This document shows, in pieces, positions 9,027-19,455 of a stretch of DNA of 64,000 nucleotides. This DNA comes from F23-D06 sp947167635 (GTDB lineage: Bacteria > Bacteroidota > Bacteroidia > Bacteroidales > WCHB1-69), in NCBI GenBank assembly GCA_947167635.1, contig CAMVIT010000002.1, forward strand, positions 44,143 through 108,142. The letters are read 5' to 3'. Each line of letters opens with the position of its first letter. The first letter of the stretch is position 1. The notes beneath the pieces were generated by a model. The model ran no database searches, was not told the origin of the DNA, and worked only from the letters and a program-made list of their open reading frames with translations. Made by a program: the position numbers and the translations under genes.

Positions 9027-9050
9027 TATTGATGTATATCTAATATTAGA

Positions 9051-10409
9051 TCAATGTTTTAATTTCTTGACAAAGAGTTGGGAATTCTCGAATTTTTCCA
9101 CAACAACGGGGTCTCCTTTTTCAATAAGCCCGTGTTCCGAGGTGGCTTCGATGATTTCGCCATCGATGTTGACCTTGCCGGCGGGGCGCATGAAAGTGGC
9201 GGCAACACCAGTTTTGCCCACATGGTTTTGCATCGACATATCTTGCGCCACGAAGCCCTTGTCGGCATCCATGCGGGTGTTGAGGGCCATGGTGCCAAAT
9301 GGCGTCTGCGCGGTGATGAGCTTCTTGCCCAGCCAGATGGAGAGAAAGAATCCGGCGGTAGTCGCAACGACCACGATGGCCGTGCTTTTGCCCACTTGGG
9401 TGACCGCGTCCAGATCGGGGTTGAAGTTGAACTTGAAGCCGATATTGAAGACCATGGTGAGGATGAAGGCTGTCAATACCAACACGATGCCGGAGATGCC
9501 TGCCACACCGAAACCGGGGATGACGAATATTTCCAACATGATCAGGATTACGCCGATAACGAAGAGCAAGATCTCCCAGTGGGCAGCCAATCCCTCCAGG
9601 TAATGGGGCGCGAAAAAGAGCATCGCGGCCAGGATGGCGATGGCCAACGGGAATCCGATGCCGGGCGACTGGAGTTCGAAGTAGAGGCCGCCCACGATGC
9701 ACATGATGAGCAGGCCGCTGACAGCGGGATTGACCAGGAAGTTGATCACCTTGTCGATCCAGGAGAGTTCCTGTTCCACCCATTCGTAATGTTCGATGCC
9801 GGCAGCGCTCAGAACCTCTTCACGGCTTTCGACCTCGCCTTCGCAGTAGCCGTTGCGGACAGCCTCCTCCGGCGTGAACGTGAGCACTTTGCCCTTTTCG
9901 CTAATCCCCTTGATCTCCACGTCTGGATCGACCATGGCCTGCGCAATGTCCGGGTTGCGACCGTTTGTCTCCGCCGTGGAGCGCATCAGGGAGCGCATGT
10001 ACGATTGGTATTTGTCGGGCATGATTTCGCCATTCTGGTTCACTACGGAAGCCGCGCCCAACGAGGCTCCCGGTGCCATGTAAATGCTGTCGCACGCGAT
10101 GGAAATCAGTGCACCCGCCGATGCCGCATTGTTGTTGACAAATACCAATGTCGGCATCGGGGCGTTCAATAGCGTTGTCCTGATTTTGTCTGCAGCCTCC
10201 AACTCGCCGCCGAAAGTGTTGAGTTCCAAAAACAGGTAGTCCGCATGGGCTTCCTGCGCTGACTCCAACGCCTTTTCGGTGTTCCGTTGGGCGGGCTTTG
10301 CGATATTGTCGTCGATTTTGTAATAGAAGACCTTGACATTGTCCTGTGAGAACAACATTATGGGGATCCACAAGACAACCGTGCATATAAATGTTCGAAA
10401 AGCGTTCAT
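9051..10409 (-). CDS. NfeD-type membrane serine protease
   Basis: About 452 residues. A signal peptide is followed by a ClpP/SppA-like protease domain (ADYLFLELNTFGGELEAADKIRTTL, then NNNAASAGALISIACDSIYM with the probable nucleophile Ser in ASAGAL, and GAASVVNQNGEIMPDKYQS). About five membrane segments follow (about 215-380), then a C-terminal OB-type NfeD domain (GKTGVAATFMRPAGKVNIDGEIIEA). This family cleaves stomatin-like partners and affects membrane quality control. No stomatin gene is adjacent. I chose the ATG at 10409; an upstream TTG at 10433 would overlap dnaE. Confidence 0.88.
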   Translation of the reverse strand: MNAFRTFICTVVLWIPIMLFSQDNVKVFYYKIDDNIAKPAQRNTEKALESAQEAHADYLFLELNTFGGELEAADKIRTTLLNAPMPTLVFVNNNAASAGALISIACDSIYMAPGASLGAASVVNQNGEIMPDKYQSYMRSLMRSTAETNGRNPDIAQAMVDPDVEIKGISEKGKVLTFTPEEAVRNGYCEGEVESREEVLSAAGIEHYEWVEQELSWIDKVINFLVNPAVSGLLIMCIVGGLYFELQSPGIGFPLAIAILAAMLFFAPHYLEGLAAHWEILLFVIGVILIMLEIFVIPGFGVAGISGIVLVLTAFILTMVFNIGFKFNFNPDLDAVTQVGKSTAIVVVATTAGFFLSIWLGKKLITAQTPFGTMALNTRMDADKGFVAQDMSMQNHVGKTGVAATFMRPAGKVNIDGEIIEATSEHGLIEKGDPVVVEKFENSQLFVKKLKH

Positions 10410-10419
10410 GTTCTGTTCT

Positions 10420-13400
10420 TTAAATGAGTTCAATATTAAATGGTATGGGCAATTCCAGGTTTTTCAACAGGAGTTCGGGATTGACATTGGTCGTGAAATT
10501 GGTGAAATCGGAATAGAAGACCCCGCCTTTTTCCACGATGCGTAGGGAGAATGGCACATTCCCTTTGTATTTCTTGAGCTGGTCGTTTAGTTGTATGGCA
10601 ATTTCCGGATAGATATCAGCGATGCCGACAACGATACGCATCTCGTGGCAGAGTTTTTCATAGGCATCTTCCAACCAGATGATTTCGATGGGTTCGACAT
10701 CGACGCGAACAGTTTCTTCTTTGGTTTCCGGGTTCCACCATGTCTTGGTTTTGAGGCGAGCCCTGATGAACAGGCGCTTGCCGTTTTCGAAAAGGTGCTT
10801 GAATTTGGCGTATTCCTCGCCAAACAGATTCCATTTCCACGATCCCTCGTAATCTTCCAGATTGATGACCCCGAATTCGTTCCCCTTCTTGGTGAGGCGA
10901 GTGACAGCCTCTGTCACGACGGCCACGAAGGAGAATGCTTTCCCCGACACGAATTTGCTTTTCATGTAGTCGAGATCGGAGACTTGCGACAGGTTGACGG
11001 TCGAGAAGTTTTGGATGATGGGTTTGTATTCGTCCAGGGGATGTCCGGAGATATAGAAGCCGGCGACCTCTTTTTCATACTTGATTTGTTCATAGCTGCC
11101 CCACGGCTCGCAAGACGGGAAGTCGATGTGCTCGTTTTCCTGCACGCTCTCGTCCATGTCAAAGATGGAGAATTGGGAGGCATCGCTGTGCGTGCGGGTA
11201 GTGTAGGTGATGAGTTTGTCCAGGAAGGTAGGGCCGCCCTCCTTCTCTGTGTGGAAAAATTGTGCGCGGTGAATATCCTTGAAGCTGTCGAAAGCTCCTC
11301 CCTTGGCGAGGGTCTCGATGCAGCGTTTGTTGCAGCTGCGCAGATCCACGCGGTCGAGGAAGTTGAAGATGTCCTTGTAAGGTCCGTGGGCAAGGCGCTC
11401 CTCCACGATGCTGTTGGCGGCACTGTTGCCCACGCCCTTCAAAGCGGCCAGACCGAAACGGATGTTGCCCGTTTGGTTGACGGTGAAGGTTTGGTCGGAC
11501 TCGTTGATGTCGGGAGCCAGTACATGGATGTTCTTTTTGAGGGCGTCCTCGATGAAGGTGCTGATGGTCTCGATGTCGCTGATGCTGTTGGTAAGGTTGG
11601 CCGCCATGAACTCGGCACGGTAATGCGCCTTGAGATAGGCGGTTTGGTATGCCACCCAGGAGTAGCAAGTGGCATGCGACTTGTTGAAAGCGTATGAGGC
11701 GAATTTCACCCAATCGCCCCATATTTTTTCCAGAACCTTGGGATCATGGCCATTGGATGTGCCCTGCTCAATGAATTTCGGCTTGAGTTGTTCCAACTTG
11801 TCGCGCTGTTTCTTGCCCATGGCCTTGCGTAATGTGTCGGACTCGCCACGGGTGAAATTGGCCAACAGGCGAGACAGAAGCATCACCTGCTCCTGATAGA
11901 CCGTGATGCCATACGTGTCGTGGAGGTATTTCTCCATGATGGGAATGTCGTATTGGATCTCTTCTGTGCCCTGCTTGCGGCGGATAAACTGTGGAATGTA
12001 GTCCATGGGGCCGGGGCGATAGAGGGCATTCATGGCGATGAGATCCTCGAACTTGCTGGGCTTTAGCTCCTTGAGATATTTCTGCATACCCGCTGATTCA
12101 AATTGGAATGTGGCCACGGTATCACCGTCGCAGAAGAGTTGGTAAGTCTCGGGATCATCGAGCGGAATATTGTCAATGTCCACGACGATGCCCTTCGATT
12201 TCTTGATGTTGGAAAGGGTCTCCTTGATGATGGTGAGCGTCTTGAGTCCCAGGAAGTCCATCTTGATGAGCCCGATGTCCTCCACGACAGAGCCTTCGTA
12301 TTGGGTGACGAGGATATCCTGCTTGGACTCCTTGTCTTCGACGGTTGCGAGCGGGGCGAACTTGGTGAGGTCGTCGGCACCGATAATGACACCGCAGGCA
12401 TGGATGCCGATTTGCCGGACGGTGCCTTCGAGCTGGGAGGCGTAGGTGAGCACCTCCTTGACCGCCTCGCTGCCGTTATTGTATTCGTTTGCCAATTCGG
12501 GGACCATCTTGAGGCAGTTTTTGATGGTGACTTTGGGGGCCTTGCCCGTCTTGGGATCCTCGGGCAGGCGCACAGGGATGAGCTTCGCGAGCTGGTTGGA
12601 GAGTTGCAGGGGCAGGTTTTGCACGCGCGCCACATCCTTGATGCTCGACTTGGCGGCCATCGTGCCGTAGGTGATGATGTGCGCGACACGCTCCTTGCCA
12701 TATTTTTGCGTAATCCAGTCAAGGATCTTATAACGCCCGTCGTCATCGAAGTCCACATCGATATCGGGGAGGGAAATTCGGTCGGGGTTGAGGAAACGTT
12801 CAAAAAGGAGGTCGTATTTGAGGGGGTCAACGTCGGTGATCTTGAGGCAATAGGCGACCACGGAGCCGGCTGCGGAGCCACGGCCCGGCCCCACAGAGAC
12901 CCCCATGTTGCGGGCAGCAGCGATAAAGTCCTGCACGATTAGAAAGTAACCGGGGAAGCCCATGTTTCGCATCACGTCCAACTCGAAGTCGATGCGTTCC
13001 TGGATCTCATCGGACAAGGGGTCGCCATACCGTTTGTGGGCCCCTTCCATGGTCAGTTTACGCAAATAGTCGGACTCCAATTTGATGCGATAGACGCGTT
13101 CATAACCGCCCAACCGTTGGATACGCCCCTCGCCATCTTTGTCGGCTTCGAACTCTTTTTCCAGATCTTCATGCGAATATTGTTGTGTATAGCTCTCCAC
13201 CGTGCCGAACTCCTGTGGAATGTCGAATACCGGCATGATAGGGGGGTGCTTCAGCTTGAAAGTCTCCACCTTGTCCACAATCTCCTGTGTGTTGGCGAGA
13301 ACTTCCGGAATGTCGGCAAATATGGCGGCCATCTCATCAGGGGTTTTGAGCCATTCCTGCTTGGTGTAGTGAAGACGGTCGGTGTCGGTATATAACTTGC

Positions 13401-14238
13401 CGGTGGAAAGGCAGATCAGCCGGTCATGGGCCTCGGCATCCTCTTCGTTCACAAAGTGGGCGTCGTTGGTGGCGATCACCTTGGTGCCGGTTTCCGCCGC
13501 GAGGCGGAGGATGCCTTCGTTGACGATTTTCTGTTGTTCATACACGGAACGGTCACCGCCGGGCTTGTCTGTCTGGTGGCGCTGCACCTCGAGGTAGTAG
13601 TCGTCGCCGAAGATGCCTTTGTACCACAGCACTGCCTGCTTGGCCTTCTCGTAGTCGCCGTTCTTCAGGGCGCTGGGGATTTCGCCGGCAAGACAGGCCG
13701 AGGAGACGATGACACCCTCGTGGTATTGCTCGAGCAGGGAGCGGTCGATGCGCGCTTGATAGTAGAAGCCGTCCACCCATGCGGAAGAGATCATCTTGCA
13801 CAAGTTGTGATACCCAGTTTCATTCTTGGCCAAGAGGACAAGATGGTAGCCACGACCGTTTTCTTTTTGCTCGCGCACGAGACGGCTTGCTGATGGGTTT
13901 GTGCTTGTTTGGCGCGCCACGTATGCCTCGCAGCCGAAAATAGGCTTGAAGATGCGTGCGTGCGCGGCAGCCAGTTTCGCTTCGGCCTCCTCACGAAGCC
14001 CTTTCTCGTTGATGACGGCAAGATTTTGCTCCAACGTCGCTATATGCTTGAGCGTCTTTCCGTTCAACTTGTCCACATAATCGAAAAACTCTTTGATGCC
14101 AAACATGTTGCCATGGTCGGTTATCGCAAGGGCATTCATCCCGTTGTCCAGACATTTGTCCACAAGGTCTGGGATCTTGGACATGCCGTCCAATATGGAA
14201 TATTGTGTGTGTACATGTAGATGCGTGAAAGTGCTCAT
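10420..14238 (-). CDS. dnaE: DNA polymerase III alpha subunit
   Basis: A replicative polymerase catalytic subunit of 1272 residues. It starts with a PHP domain (THLHVHTQYSILDGMSKI). It has the palm motifs VSVGPGRGSAAGSVVAYCLKITD and LPDIDVDFDDDGR (catalytic Asp residues), the fingers region (NALYRPGPMDYIPQFIRRKQG, ITVYQEQVM), a helix-hairpin-helix region and a C-terminal OB fold. The length is normal for Bacteroidetes DnaE. The ATG at 14238 is chosen over a TTG two codons upstream. It heads a run that continues through nfeD 10 bases downstream. Confidence 0.97.
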   Translation of the reverse strand: MSTFTHLHVHTQYSILDGMSKIPDLVDKCLDNGMNALAITDHGNMFGIKEFFDYVDKLNGKTLKHIATLEQNLAVINEKGLREEAEAKLAAAHARIFKPIFGCEAYVARQTSTNPSASRLVREQKENGRGYHLVLLAKNETGYHNLCKMISSAWVDGFYYQARIDRSLLEQYHEGVIVSSACLAGEIPSALKNGDYEKAKQAVLWYKGIFGDDYYLEVQRHQTDKPGGDRSVYEQQKIVNEGILRLAAETGTKVIATNDAHFVNEEDAEAHDRLICLSTGKLYTDTDRLHYTKQEWLKTPDEMAAIFADIPEVLANTQEIVDKVETFKLKHPPIMPVFDIPQEFGTVESYTQQYSHEDLEKEFEADKDGEGRIQRLGGYERVYRIKLESDYLRKLTMEGAHKRYGDPLSDEIQERIDFELDVMRNMGFPGYFLIVQDFIAAARNMGVSVGPGRGSAAGSVVAYCLKITDVDPLKYDLLFERFLNPDRISLPDIDVDFDDDGRYKILDWITQKYGKERVAHIITYGTMAAKSSIKDVARVQNLPLQLSNQLAKLIPVRLPEDPKTGKAPKVTIKNCLKMVPELANEYNNGSEAVKEVLTYASQLEGTVRQIGIHACGVIIGADDLTKFAPLATVEDKESKQDILVTQYEGSVVEDIGLIKMDFLGLKTLTIIKETLSNIKKSKGIVVDIDNIPLDDPETYQLFCDGDTVATFQFESAGMQKYLKELKPSKFEDLIAMNALYRPGPMDYIPQFIRRKQGTEEIQYDIPIMEKYLHDTYGITVYQEQVMLLSRLLANFTRGESDTLRKAMGKKQRDKLEQLKPKFIEQGTSNGHDPKVLEKIWGDWVKFASYAFNKSHATCYSWVAYQTAYLKAHYRAEFMAANLTNSISDIETISTFIEDALKKNIHVLAPDINESDQTFTVNQTGNIRFGLAALKGVGNSAANSIVEERLAHGPYKDIFNFLDRVDLRSCNKRCIETLAKGGAFDSFKDIHRAQFFHTEKEGGPTFLDKLITYTTRTHSDASQFSIFDMDESVQENEHIDFPSCEPWGSYEQIKYEKEVAGFYISGHPLDEYKPIIQNFSTVNLSQVSDLDYMKSKFVSGKAFSFVAVVTEAVTRLTKKGNEFGVINLEDYEGSWKWNLFGEEYAKFKHLFENGKRLFIRARLKTKTWWNPETKEETVRVDVEPIEIIWLEDAYEKLCHEMRIVVGIADIYPEIAIQLNDQLKKYKGNVPFSLRIVEKGGVFYSDFTNFTTNVNPELLLKNLELPIPFNIELI

Positions 14239-14283
14239 ATTCAATGGTTAATTAGGTTTGAACGATTGGAGGAAAAGCGGTTG

Positions 14284-14291
14284 CAAATGTA
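14284..14291 (-). promoter_or_regulatory. -7 box for dnaE
   Basis: TACATTTG followed by C on the minus strand, about 45 bases upstream of the dnaE ATG. Confidence 0.6.
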
Positions 14292-14433
14292 CATTAAAAA
14301 ATCATAACACCCATCATTGTGGATAAATTTAAAAGAGATTTAAAACAGTTTGTTGTACATCCATAAAAATTTTGTATTGCGATTTTAATCACAGTGTTGC
14401 AAGATTTTTTTTAATATTGTTAAAATCGCAGTA

Positions 14434-17400
14434 ATGATGAAGCATACCCTACAACTTTCAAGTACAAAAAGCATCAACATCATGGGCTTAATGCTAACCG
14501 TCCTGCTTGTTTTCAGCAAGTTGTCCGTTTCCGCCCAAGTCACTACGGCATCCATTACAGGCGCTGTCAGTGACGGAAAGAACCCGGTGCCGAACGCTGT
14601 GGTGACCGTTGTGCATGATCCGAGCGGAATCCCTTTCTATGGCATCACTAATGACAAGGGCATTTATGTGATCAACAACATCCTGGCTGGTGGCCCATAT
14701 ACAGTAAGGGTGGAACGACTTAATTATAAAACACATGTTGTCAAGGATGTGGAAGCCCCATTGGGCGAGACGGCCGTTGTGGACGTGGAGCTTGTCGCCG
14801 CAACCAAGCGGTTGGAGGAGGTTACCGTGTACGGCAACGGATCCTCCATGAACATCAACCGATCGGGTGCGGGTTTGCATCTCACCTCTCATGTGATGGA
14901 TATGATTCCTAATGTGAACCGCACGCTGGATGAATTTCTGAAACTCACCCCACAGAGCTGCTATGCCGAAGACGGATTTTTCGTCGGTGGCGGAAACTAC
15001 CGCAGTTCCATGGTATGCGTGGATGGCGCCAGCTTCAACAATGCCTTCGGTATCGGGTCGAGCCTCCCCGCCGGCGGAACTCCTATCTCCATTGAAGTCA
15101 TCAACAGGATCGATGTCAACTTAACCCCCTTCAACGTCCGCCACAGCGGCTTCCAAGGCAGCTCCATCAACATGACCACCAAACAGGGCACCAACCGGTG
15201 GAAGGGATCCGTCTATGATTATTTCTCATGCAGTGCACTGCAAGGCCAGAAGGTTGACAACTACCTGTTGACCAGCTCCGGCACCTTGAACAACACGACG
15301 GGGTTCACTGTGGGCGGACCTCTTGTCAAAAACAAACTTTTCCTTTTCCTTAACGGGGAATATACGGTGGACCACGTTGCCGGAACCTCCATCCAGGCTC
15401 GTCCTGACGAGAGTTACAGCTACGGTGGCAGCACGGGCTATAACCGTCCCACTGTGGCGGAGATGGACAATATCCGACAGTTCCTGAACGACAGGTTCGG
15501 CTACGATCCCGGTCGCTACCACAACTATTCCTTCGAATCTCCCGACTACAAACTTTTCGCTCGTTTGGACTGGCGCATCAACGAATACAATCTGTTCCAC
15601 ATCCGAGTGAGCCACACCCATGTCGGCGTATCCAAATCCGGTGCATCTTCCATGAGCCCGTTGAGTGGCGACAATATCGAAATTTCCACCGCAGATGGCA
15701 TTTACACATTTAACCGCTATTCGGCCGGACGCATTTCGCAGTACGCGATCCCGTTTGAATCGGTGCGTTATAACCAGATCATGGATTTCACCACCGTTGC
15801 TGCCGAGCTGAACAGCCGCCTGCTCAACGAGCGGAGCGGCAACGTGTTCCGCCTCACCTGGTCGCTGCAGAACGAGCCACGCACCTACATGGGCGGCGAC
15901 TTCCCGACCGTGGATATTCTGGAGCCTTACTACGATGTGAATGGCAACAGACAGCTGGCATTCTTCACCACCTTCGGTCCGGACCCGTTCTCTTACGGAA
16001 ACTTGCGCCGTGTACACACCCTCAATGCCACCGATGAGTTCACCTATAAGACGGGCATCCATTCCATCCTCGCTGGTTTGCAATTCGAATGGAACAATGT
16101 GGTGAACGGTTTCATGCAGGGCGGTGCCGGCTGGTATGTTTTTGACTCTTGGCAGTCGTTCCTCAACGATGTGAACAATGTGGAGGGGAGCGGCCCGTCA
16201 TTGTTCATGATTACTCACGCGAACAGTGAGAATCCCACTGAACAGGTTTTTCCCACCTTCAACCACATCCAAGTGTCCATGTATGCGCAGGATGAAATTG
16301 AATTCAGCAAATTCTTCAAATTCACAGCGGGGCTGCGTTTGGAAATTCCGGTCATCCGCTTCTTGCAGGACAACCGGAATGCGGATTTCGAACATGTCGC
16401 CGCCGCACATCCCGGCAGTTCATTTGCCGGTCTCAGCACCGCCAACTATCCTAAGGTCAATTTGAATATCTCGCCCCGCATCGGCTTCAATTGGGACATC
16501 ACGCACAAACGCAAGCTCATCCTGCGCGGCGGGACCGGCCTTTTCACAGGACGTATTCCAAATGTATGGTTGGTCAGCGCCATAGGCAACTCAAACTGCC
16601 TGCAATACCAATACATCGCCAACAACAACACTATGGCCGATGTTCCGGAATTCACTCCAAACAGGGAAGAGATTATCAATAGCATCTATTCCGGCCAACA
16701 GGATCTTTCAGCCCCGACCAACGCCACCATTTTGGCCAAAGACCTGAAGATGCCGACAAGTTGGAAGACCTCCCTTGCCCTTGATCTCCTCATGCCCGGT
16801 GACATCAAAGCCACTCTTGAAGGAATATACTCGTTCAACCTTAATGAAATTTACGCCACTGTACTGGGGTACAAAGAAAACGGCACTTTCGAGTTGCCTG
16901 GAGAGCCCGATGGACGCACGTCCTATGTAAGCGAGAATATCCTGAACCGGAACGGGGATGTCATGAGCGGCTATTATCTGCACAACGTGAAGGATTTTCA
17001 CGGGCAATACTTTTCTCTTTCCGCCCAGTTGGCCAAGCACTTCCGTTTCGGCCTCGACCTTATCGCCGCCTATACCTTAAGTTATGCTACAAACATCACT
17101 GACGGGTTGAGCGACCAAATCTCGGCGTTTGCCAACACACCGACGGTCAACGACTGCAACCGTCCGGAACTGGGCTATTCCGCATTCGTGCCGCCACACC
17201 GTGTGATTGCAAGCCTCGGCTACACCATCAAAGAGGGTGAGCGCACCGCCACCAAGCTCGGAATCTTCTACGAGGGTCTGAATATGGGCTTCTACGGAGG
17301 GAAATTCATCACCCGATATTCGTATTTCATCAACAATGTCAGCGGATTGGGCTCTCCGCAGCTGATATATATCCCCACGGCCGAAGAGCTGGCCGAGATG

Positions 17401-17775
17401 CCCTTCTCTTCCGAGGAGAACCGAATCGCCTTTGAGAATTACATCAGCGGGAATCGCTATCTGAGCAAGCACAGGGGCGAATATTCCAAACGCAATGGCG
17501 GTTTAGCCCCTTGGGTTAACCGTATCAACTTCAAGGTCGCCCAAGAGTTTCACTTCAAGGCCTCGGGGCATCGGCAAAGCCTCGAAATCGGTGTGGATTT
17601 CCACAATCTCACCAACCTGTTCTGTAACCGTTGGGGAACCTATAAGATCCTTGACAACAATGTGTTGCTCAAATACGAGGGCAGTGAATACACTTTCACC
17701 CAGCCCACATGGGAGGCCTATAACAATCTCACCTCCACATGGAAGATTTTGTTGCATGTGAAGTATGCGTTTTGA
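14434..17775 (+). CDS. Oar-like TonB-dependent receptor
   Basis: An outer-membrane protein of 1113 residues. It has a signal peptide (about 1-35, ending VSAQ), a CarboxypepD_reg/Cna-B domain (SITGAVSDGKNPVPNAVVTV...YVINNILAGGPYTVRVE), a plug with EEVTVYG and GGTPISIEVINRIDVNLTPFNVRHSGFQGSSINMTTKQGTN, then a long barrel. KQGTNRWKGSVYDYF is typical of Oar/OmpA-related receptors. The barrel ends in HVKYAF. No SusD partner is present, so it is unlikely to be a standard glycan-import system. The substrate is unknown; Oar proteins have been linked to secretion of proteins. The next gene downstream is a broken FGE-like gene. Confidence 0.9.
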   Translation: MMKHTLQLSSTKSINIMGLMLTVLLVFSKLSVSAQVTTASITGAVSDGKNPVPNAVVTVVHDPSGIPFYGITNDKGIYVINNILAGGPYTVRVERLNYKTHVVKDVEAPLGETAVVDVELVAATKRLEEVTVYGNGSSMNINRSGAGLHLTSHVMDMIPNVNRTLDEFLKLTPQSCYAEDGFFVGGGNYRSSMVCVDGASFNNAFGIGSSLPAGGTPISIEVINRIDVNLTPFNVRHSGFQGSSINMTTKQGTNRWKGSVYDYFSCSALQGQKVDNYLLTSSGTLNNTTGFTVGGPLVKNKLFLFLNGEYTVDHVAGTSIQARPDESYSYGGSTGYNRPTVAEMDNIRQFLNDRFGYDPGRYHNYSFESPDYKLFARLDWRINEYNLFHIRVSHTHVGVSKSGASSMSPLSGDNIEISTADGIYTFNRYSAGRISQYAIPFESVRYNQIMDFTTVAAELNSRLLNERSGNVFRLTWSLQNEPRTYMGGDFPTVDILEPYYDVNGNRQLAFFTTFGPDPFSYGNLRRVHTLNATDEFTYKTGIHSILAGLQFEWNNVVNGFMQGGAGWYVFDSWQSFLNDVNNVEGSGPSLFMITHANSENPTEQVFPTFNHIQVSMYAQDEIEFSKFFKFTAGLRLEIPVIRFLQDNRNADFEHVAAAHPGSSFAGLSTANYPKVNLNISPRIGFNWDITHKRKLILRGGTGLFTGRIPNVWLVSAIGNSNCLQYQYIANNNTMADVPEFTPNREEIINSIYSGQQDLSAPTNATILAKDLKMPTSWKTSLALDLLMPGDIKATLEGIYSFNLNEIYATVLGYKENGTFELPGEPDGRTSYVSENILNRNGDVMSGYYLHNVKDFHGQYFSLSAQLAKHFRFGLDLIAAYTLSYATNITDGLSDQISAFANTPTVNDCNRPELGYSAFVPPHRVIASLGYTIKEGERTATKLGIFYEGLNMGFYGGKFITRYSYFINNVSGLGSPQLIYIPTAEELAEMPFSSEENRIAFENYISGNRYLSKHRGEYSKRNGGLAPWVNRINFKVAQEFHFKASGHRQSLEIGVDFHNLTNLFCNRWGTYKILDNNVLLKYEGSEYTFTQPTWEAYNNLTSTWKILLHVKYAF

Positions 17776-17827
17776 CATAAGGACATTTAATGGTCAGCAG
17801 ATTGATTTACCTGATAATTATAAGACA

Positions 17828-18670
17828 ATGGAAAAGTTTTCAAATATTAATCGGAGAATAGTTGTGTTTTTCCTTTTCATCGTGATTGCCTCTTACACGG
17901 GAACACTTTCGGCGCAAACACAAACCATGGACAACCGTGTGTTCCGTGTGAACGATGTCGCGATAACGATGGTGTTTGTGAAAGGCGGGGATCTGCAATT
18001 GGGCTGTATTGAAGAAAGGGATGACAGTTGTCGGGCAGAGGAGGTGCCCTCACATCTTGTGACGCTGCCGGATTATTACATTGGCGAGACGGAAATCACC
18101 CAGGCTCAGTGGATGGCGGTGATGGGACGTGACAATAACCCGAGCTATTGGAAAGGCGACTTTCTTCCGGTGGAGCGGGTGAGTTGGGAGGAGTGCCGGC
18201 GTTTCATCATCCGTCTGAACAAATATCTGGCTGAGGAACTGCCACAGGGTTACCGTTTCGCTCTGCCCAGCGAGGCTCAATAGGAATATGCCGCCCGAGG
18301 CGGCACGAAGAGTGCCGGCACACGCTATTCCGGCAGCAACAACCTGCCGCAGATTGCATGGGTTTATGACAACAGCAACCAGCGAACTCACGATGTAAGG
18401 GCAAAATCGGCCAACGAGTTGGGCATTTTCGACATGAGCGGCAACGTGTGGGAATGGTGCGAGGATTGGTTTGACGAGAACTATTATTCCACCAATTCGG
18501 AATGGAATAATCCGATGAATGCACAAGAAAGCAGCTACCGCGTGCAAAGGGGTGGCAGCTGGAGCTTTGCGGCGCCATACAGCCGCTGTTCCTATCGCGA
18601 CCGCGGCAGCATCCATTCCCGCTACGAGGACTGTGGCTTCCGCATCGTGCTGGTGCCCAAAAGCAAGTAG
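17828..18670 (+). pseudogene. Formylglycine-generating-enzyme-like protein broken by an in-frame amber codon
   Basis: The frame runs from ATG 17828 with a signal peptide (VSFFLF-type hydrophobic stretch ending LSAQ) into an SUMF1/FGE-sulfatase fold: MVFVKGGDLQLGC, EVPSHLVTLPDYYIGETEITQAQWMAVMG, FLPVERVSWEECRRFI. At 18281-18283 it meets TAG, where the family has the Trp of the SEAQWEYAARGG motif. The same frame then continues intact with EYAARGGTKSAGTRYSG, FDMSGNVWEWCEDWFD, VQRGGSWSF and GFRIVLVPKSK to the stop at 18670. A single G-to-A change from TGG explains it. TAG ends several neighbouring genes, so the codon is not reassigned. In Bacteroidetes such proteins are often GldJ/K-like or binding paralogs, not true sulfatase activators. 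Confidence 0.9.
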
Positions 18671-19032
18671 CCCTTTTTAAACCCTGATTGACATTACGGC
18701 GCAGACCGTAGCGCCCGCATTCTGGACTGTTCTCCACTACCATAGGCGTCAGCATGCAGATTTTGCGGAAAAATTGCGCCAAATATGATATTTTTGGACG
18801 GAATTTTCAGAAGATTAAACAATTGTTTTTTGTGAAAATGGAATCTTTTTTTAATCTTAACATTGTTGAAAAAGTAGTTTAAACAGTTGGTAATCAACTA
18901 TTTTTACTGTTTGTCAAAAATGTTTTTTTTCAATATGGAAAAAACACGGCAGGGTAGGGGGAAGGGTAACGAAAAAAATGTATTTTTGCAGCCTTGAAAT
19001 AAAAGTGAAAAATAATAAAAAGAAATAAAGAG
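18671..19032. other. Intergenic region upstream of rplS
   Basis: About 360 bases. The first 100 bases contain a short TACGG/CCGTA inverted repeat but no clear terminator. The remainder is AT-rich. The only clear signal is the rplS -7 box at 18981-18988. I see no coding frame, and the leader from that promoter is too short (about 40 bases) for a structured ribosomal-protein leader. Confidence 0.5.
18981..18988 (+). promoter_or_regulatory. -7 box for rplS
   Basis: TATTTTTG followed by C, 44 bases before the rplS ATG. It is an exact match to the Bacteroidetes consensus. Confidence 0.75.
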
Positions 19033-19386
19033 ATGAAACAAGAATTGATTCAGTACGTAGAGGACAATTTCATTACGAAACAAGAATTTCCGAAATTCAA
19101 GGCTGGTGACACCATCACCGTTTCTTATAGAATCGTGGAAGGCTCCAAGGAGCGTATCCAGCAATTCCAGGGCGTTGTGCTCCAAATCAATGGTGCCGGT
19201 GCCACCAAGACCTTCACGGTGAGAAAGATTTCCGGCGGTATCGGTGTGGAGAGAATCTTCCCCTTCGCAACCCCGATGATTGCTGAAATCAAAGTCAACA
19301 AGCGTGGTGTCGTGCGTCGCGCACGCATTTTCTACCTCCGCAACCTCACGGGCAAGAAGGCTCGTATCAAAGAGCGCAGAGGATAA
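19033..19386 (+). CDS. rplS: 50S ribosomal protein L19
   Basis: A 117-residue protein with the L19 signatures: FKAGDTITVSYRIVEGSKERIQQFQGVVLQ, FTVRKISGGIGVERIFPFATP and the basic C-terminus KVNKRGVVRRARIFYLRNLTGKKARIKER. It sits at the interface of the ribosomal subunits. It is a single-gene transcript with its own promoter and terminator. Confidence 0.98.
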   Translation: MKQELIQYVEDNFITKQEFPKFKAGDTITVSYRIVEGSKERIQQFQGVVLQINGAGATKTFTVRKISGGIGVERIFPFATPMIAEIKVNKRGVVRRARIFYLRNLTGKKARIKERRG

Positions 19387-19415
19387 TAGAAATCATATCC
19401 ACCTTGACAACTATC

Positions 19416-19454
19416 AAGCGGTTATTTTCGGAAATGAAAGTGACCGCTTTTTTT
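19416..19454 (+). terminator. rplS terminator
   Basis: AAGCGGT and ACCGCTT pair around a 20-base loop, followed by a T run. The T run passes directly into the -7 box of the next gene at 19456. Confidence 0.75.
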
Positions 19455-19455
19455 G

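Noticed and set aside
18281..18283. TAG as a recoded sense codon
   Set aside because: TAG is used as the normal stop in neighbouring genes such as mce, DUF4199 and this gene itself at 18668-18670, and no suppressor tRNA is seen.
18689..19032. Ribosomal-protein leader upstream of rplS
   Set aside because: The promoter box leaves only about 40 bases of leader with no stable hairpin.
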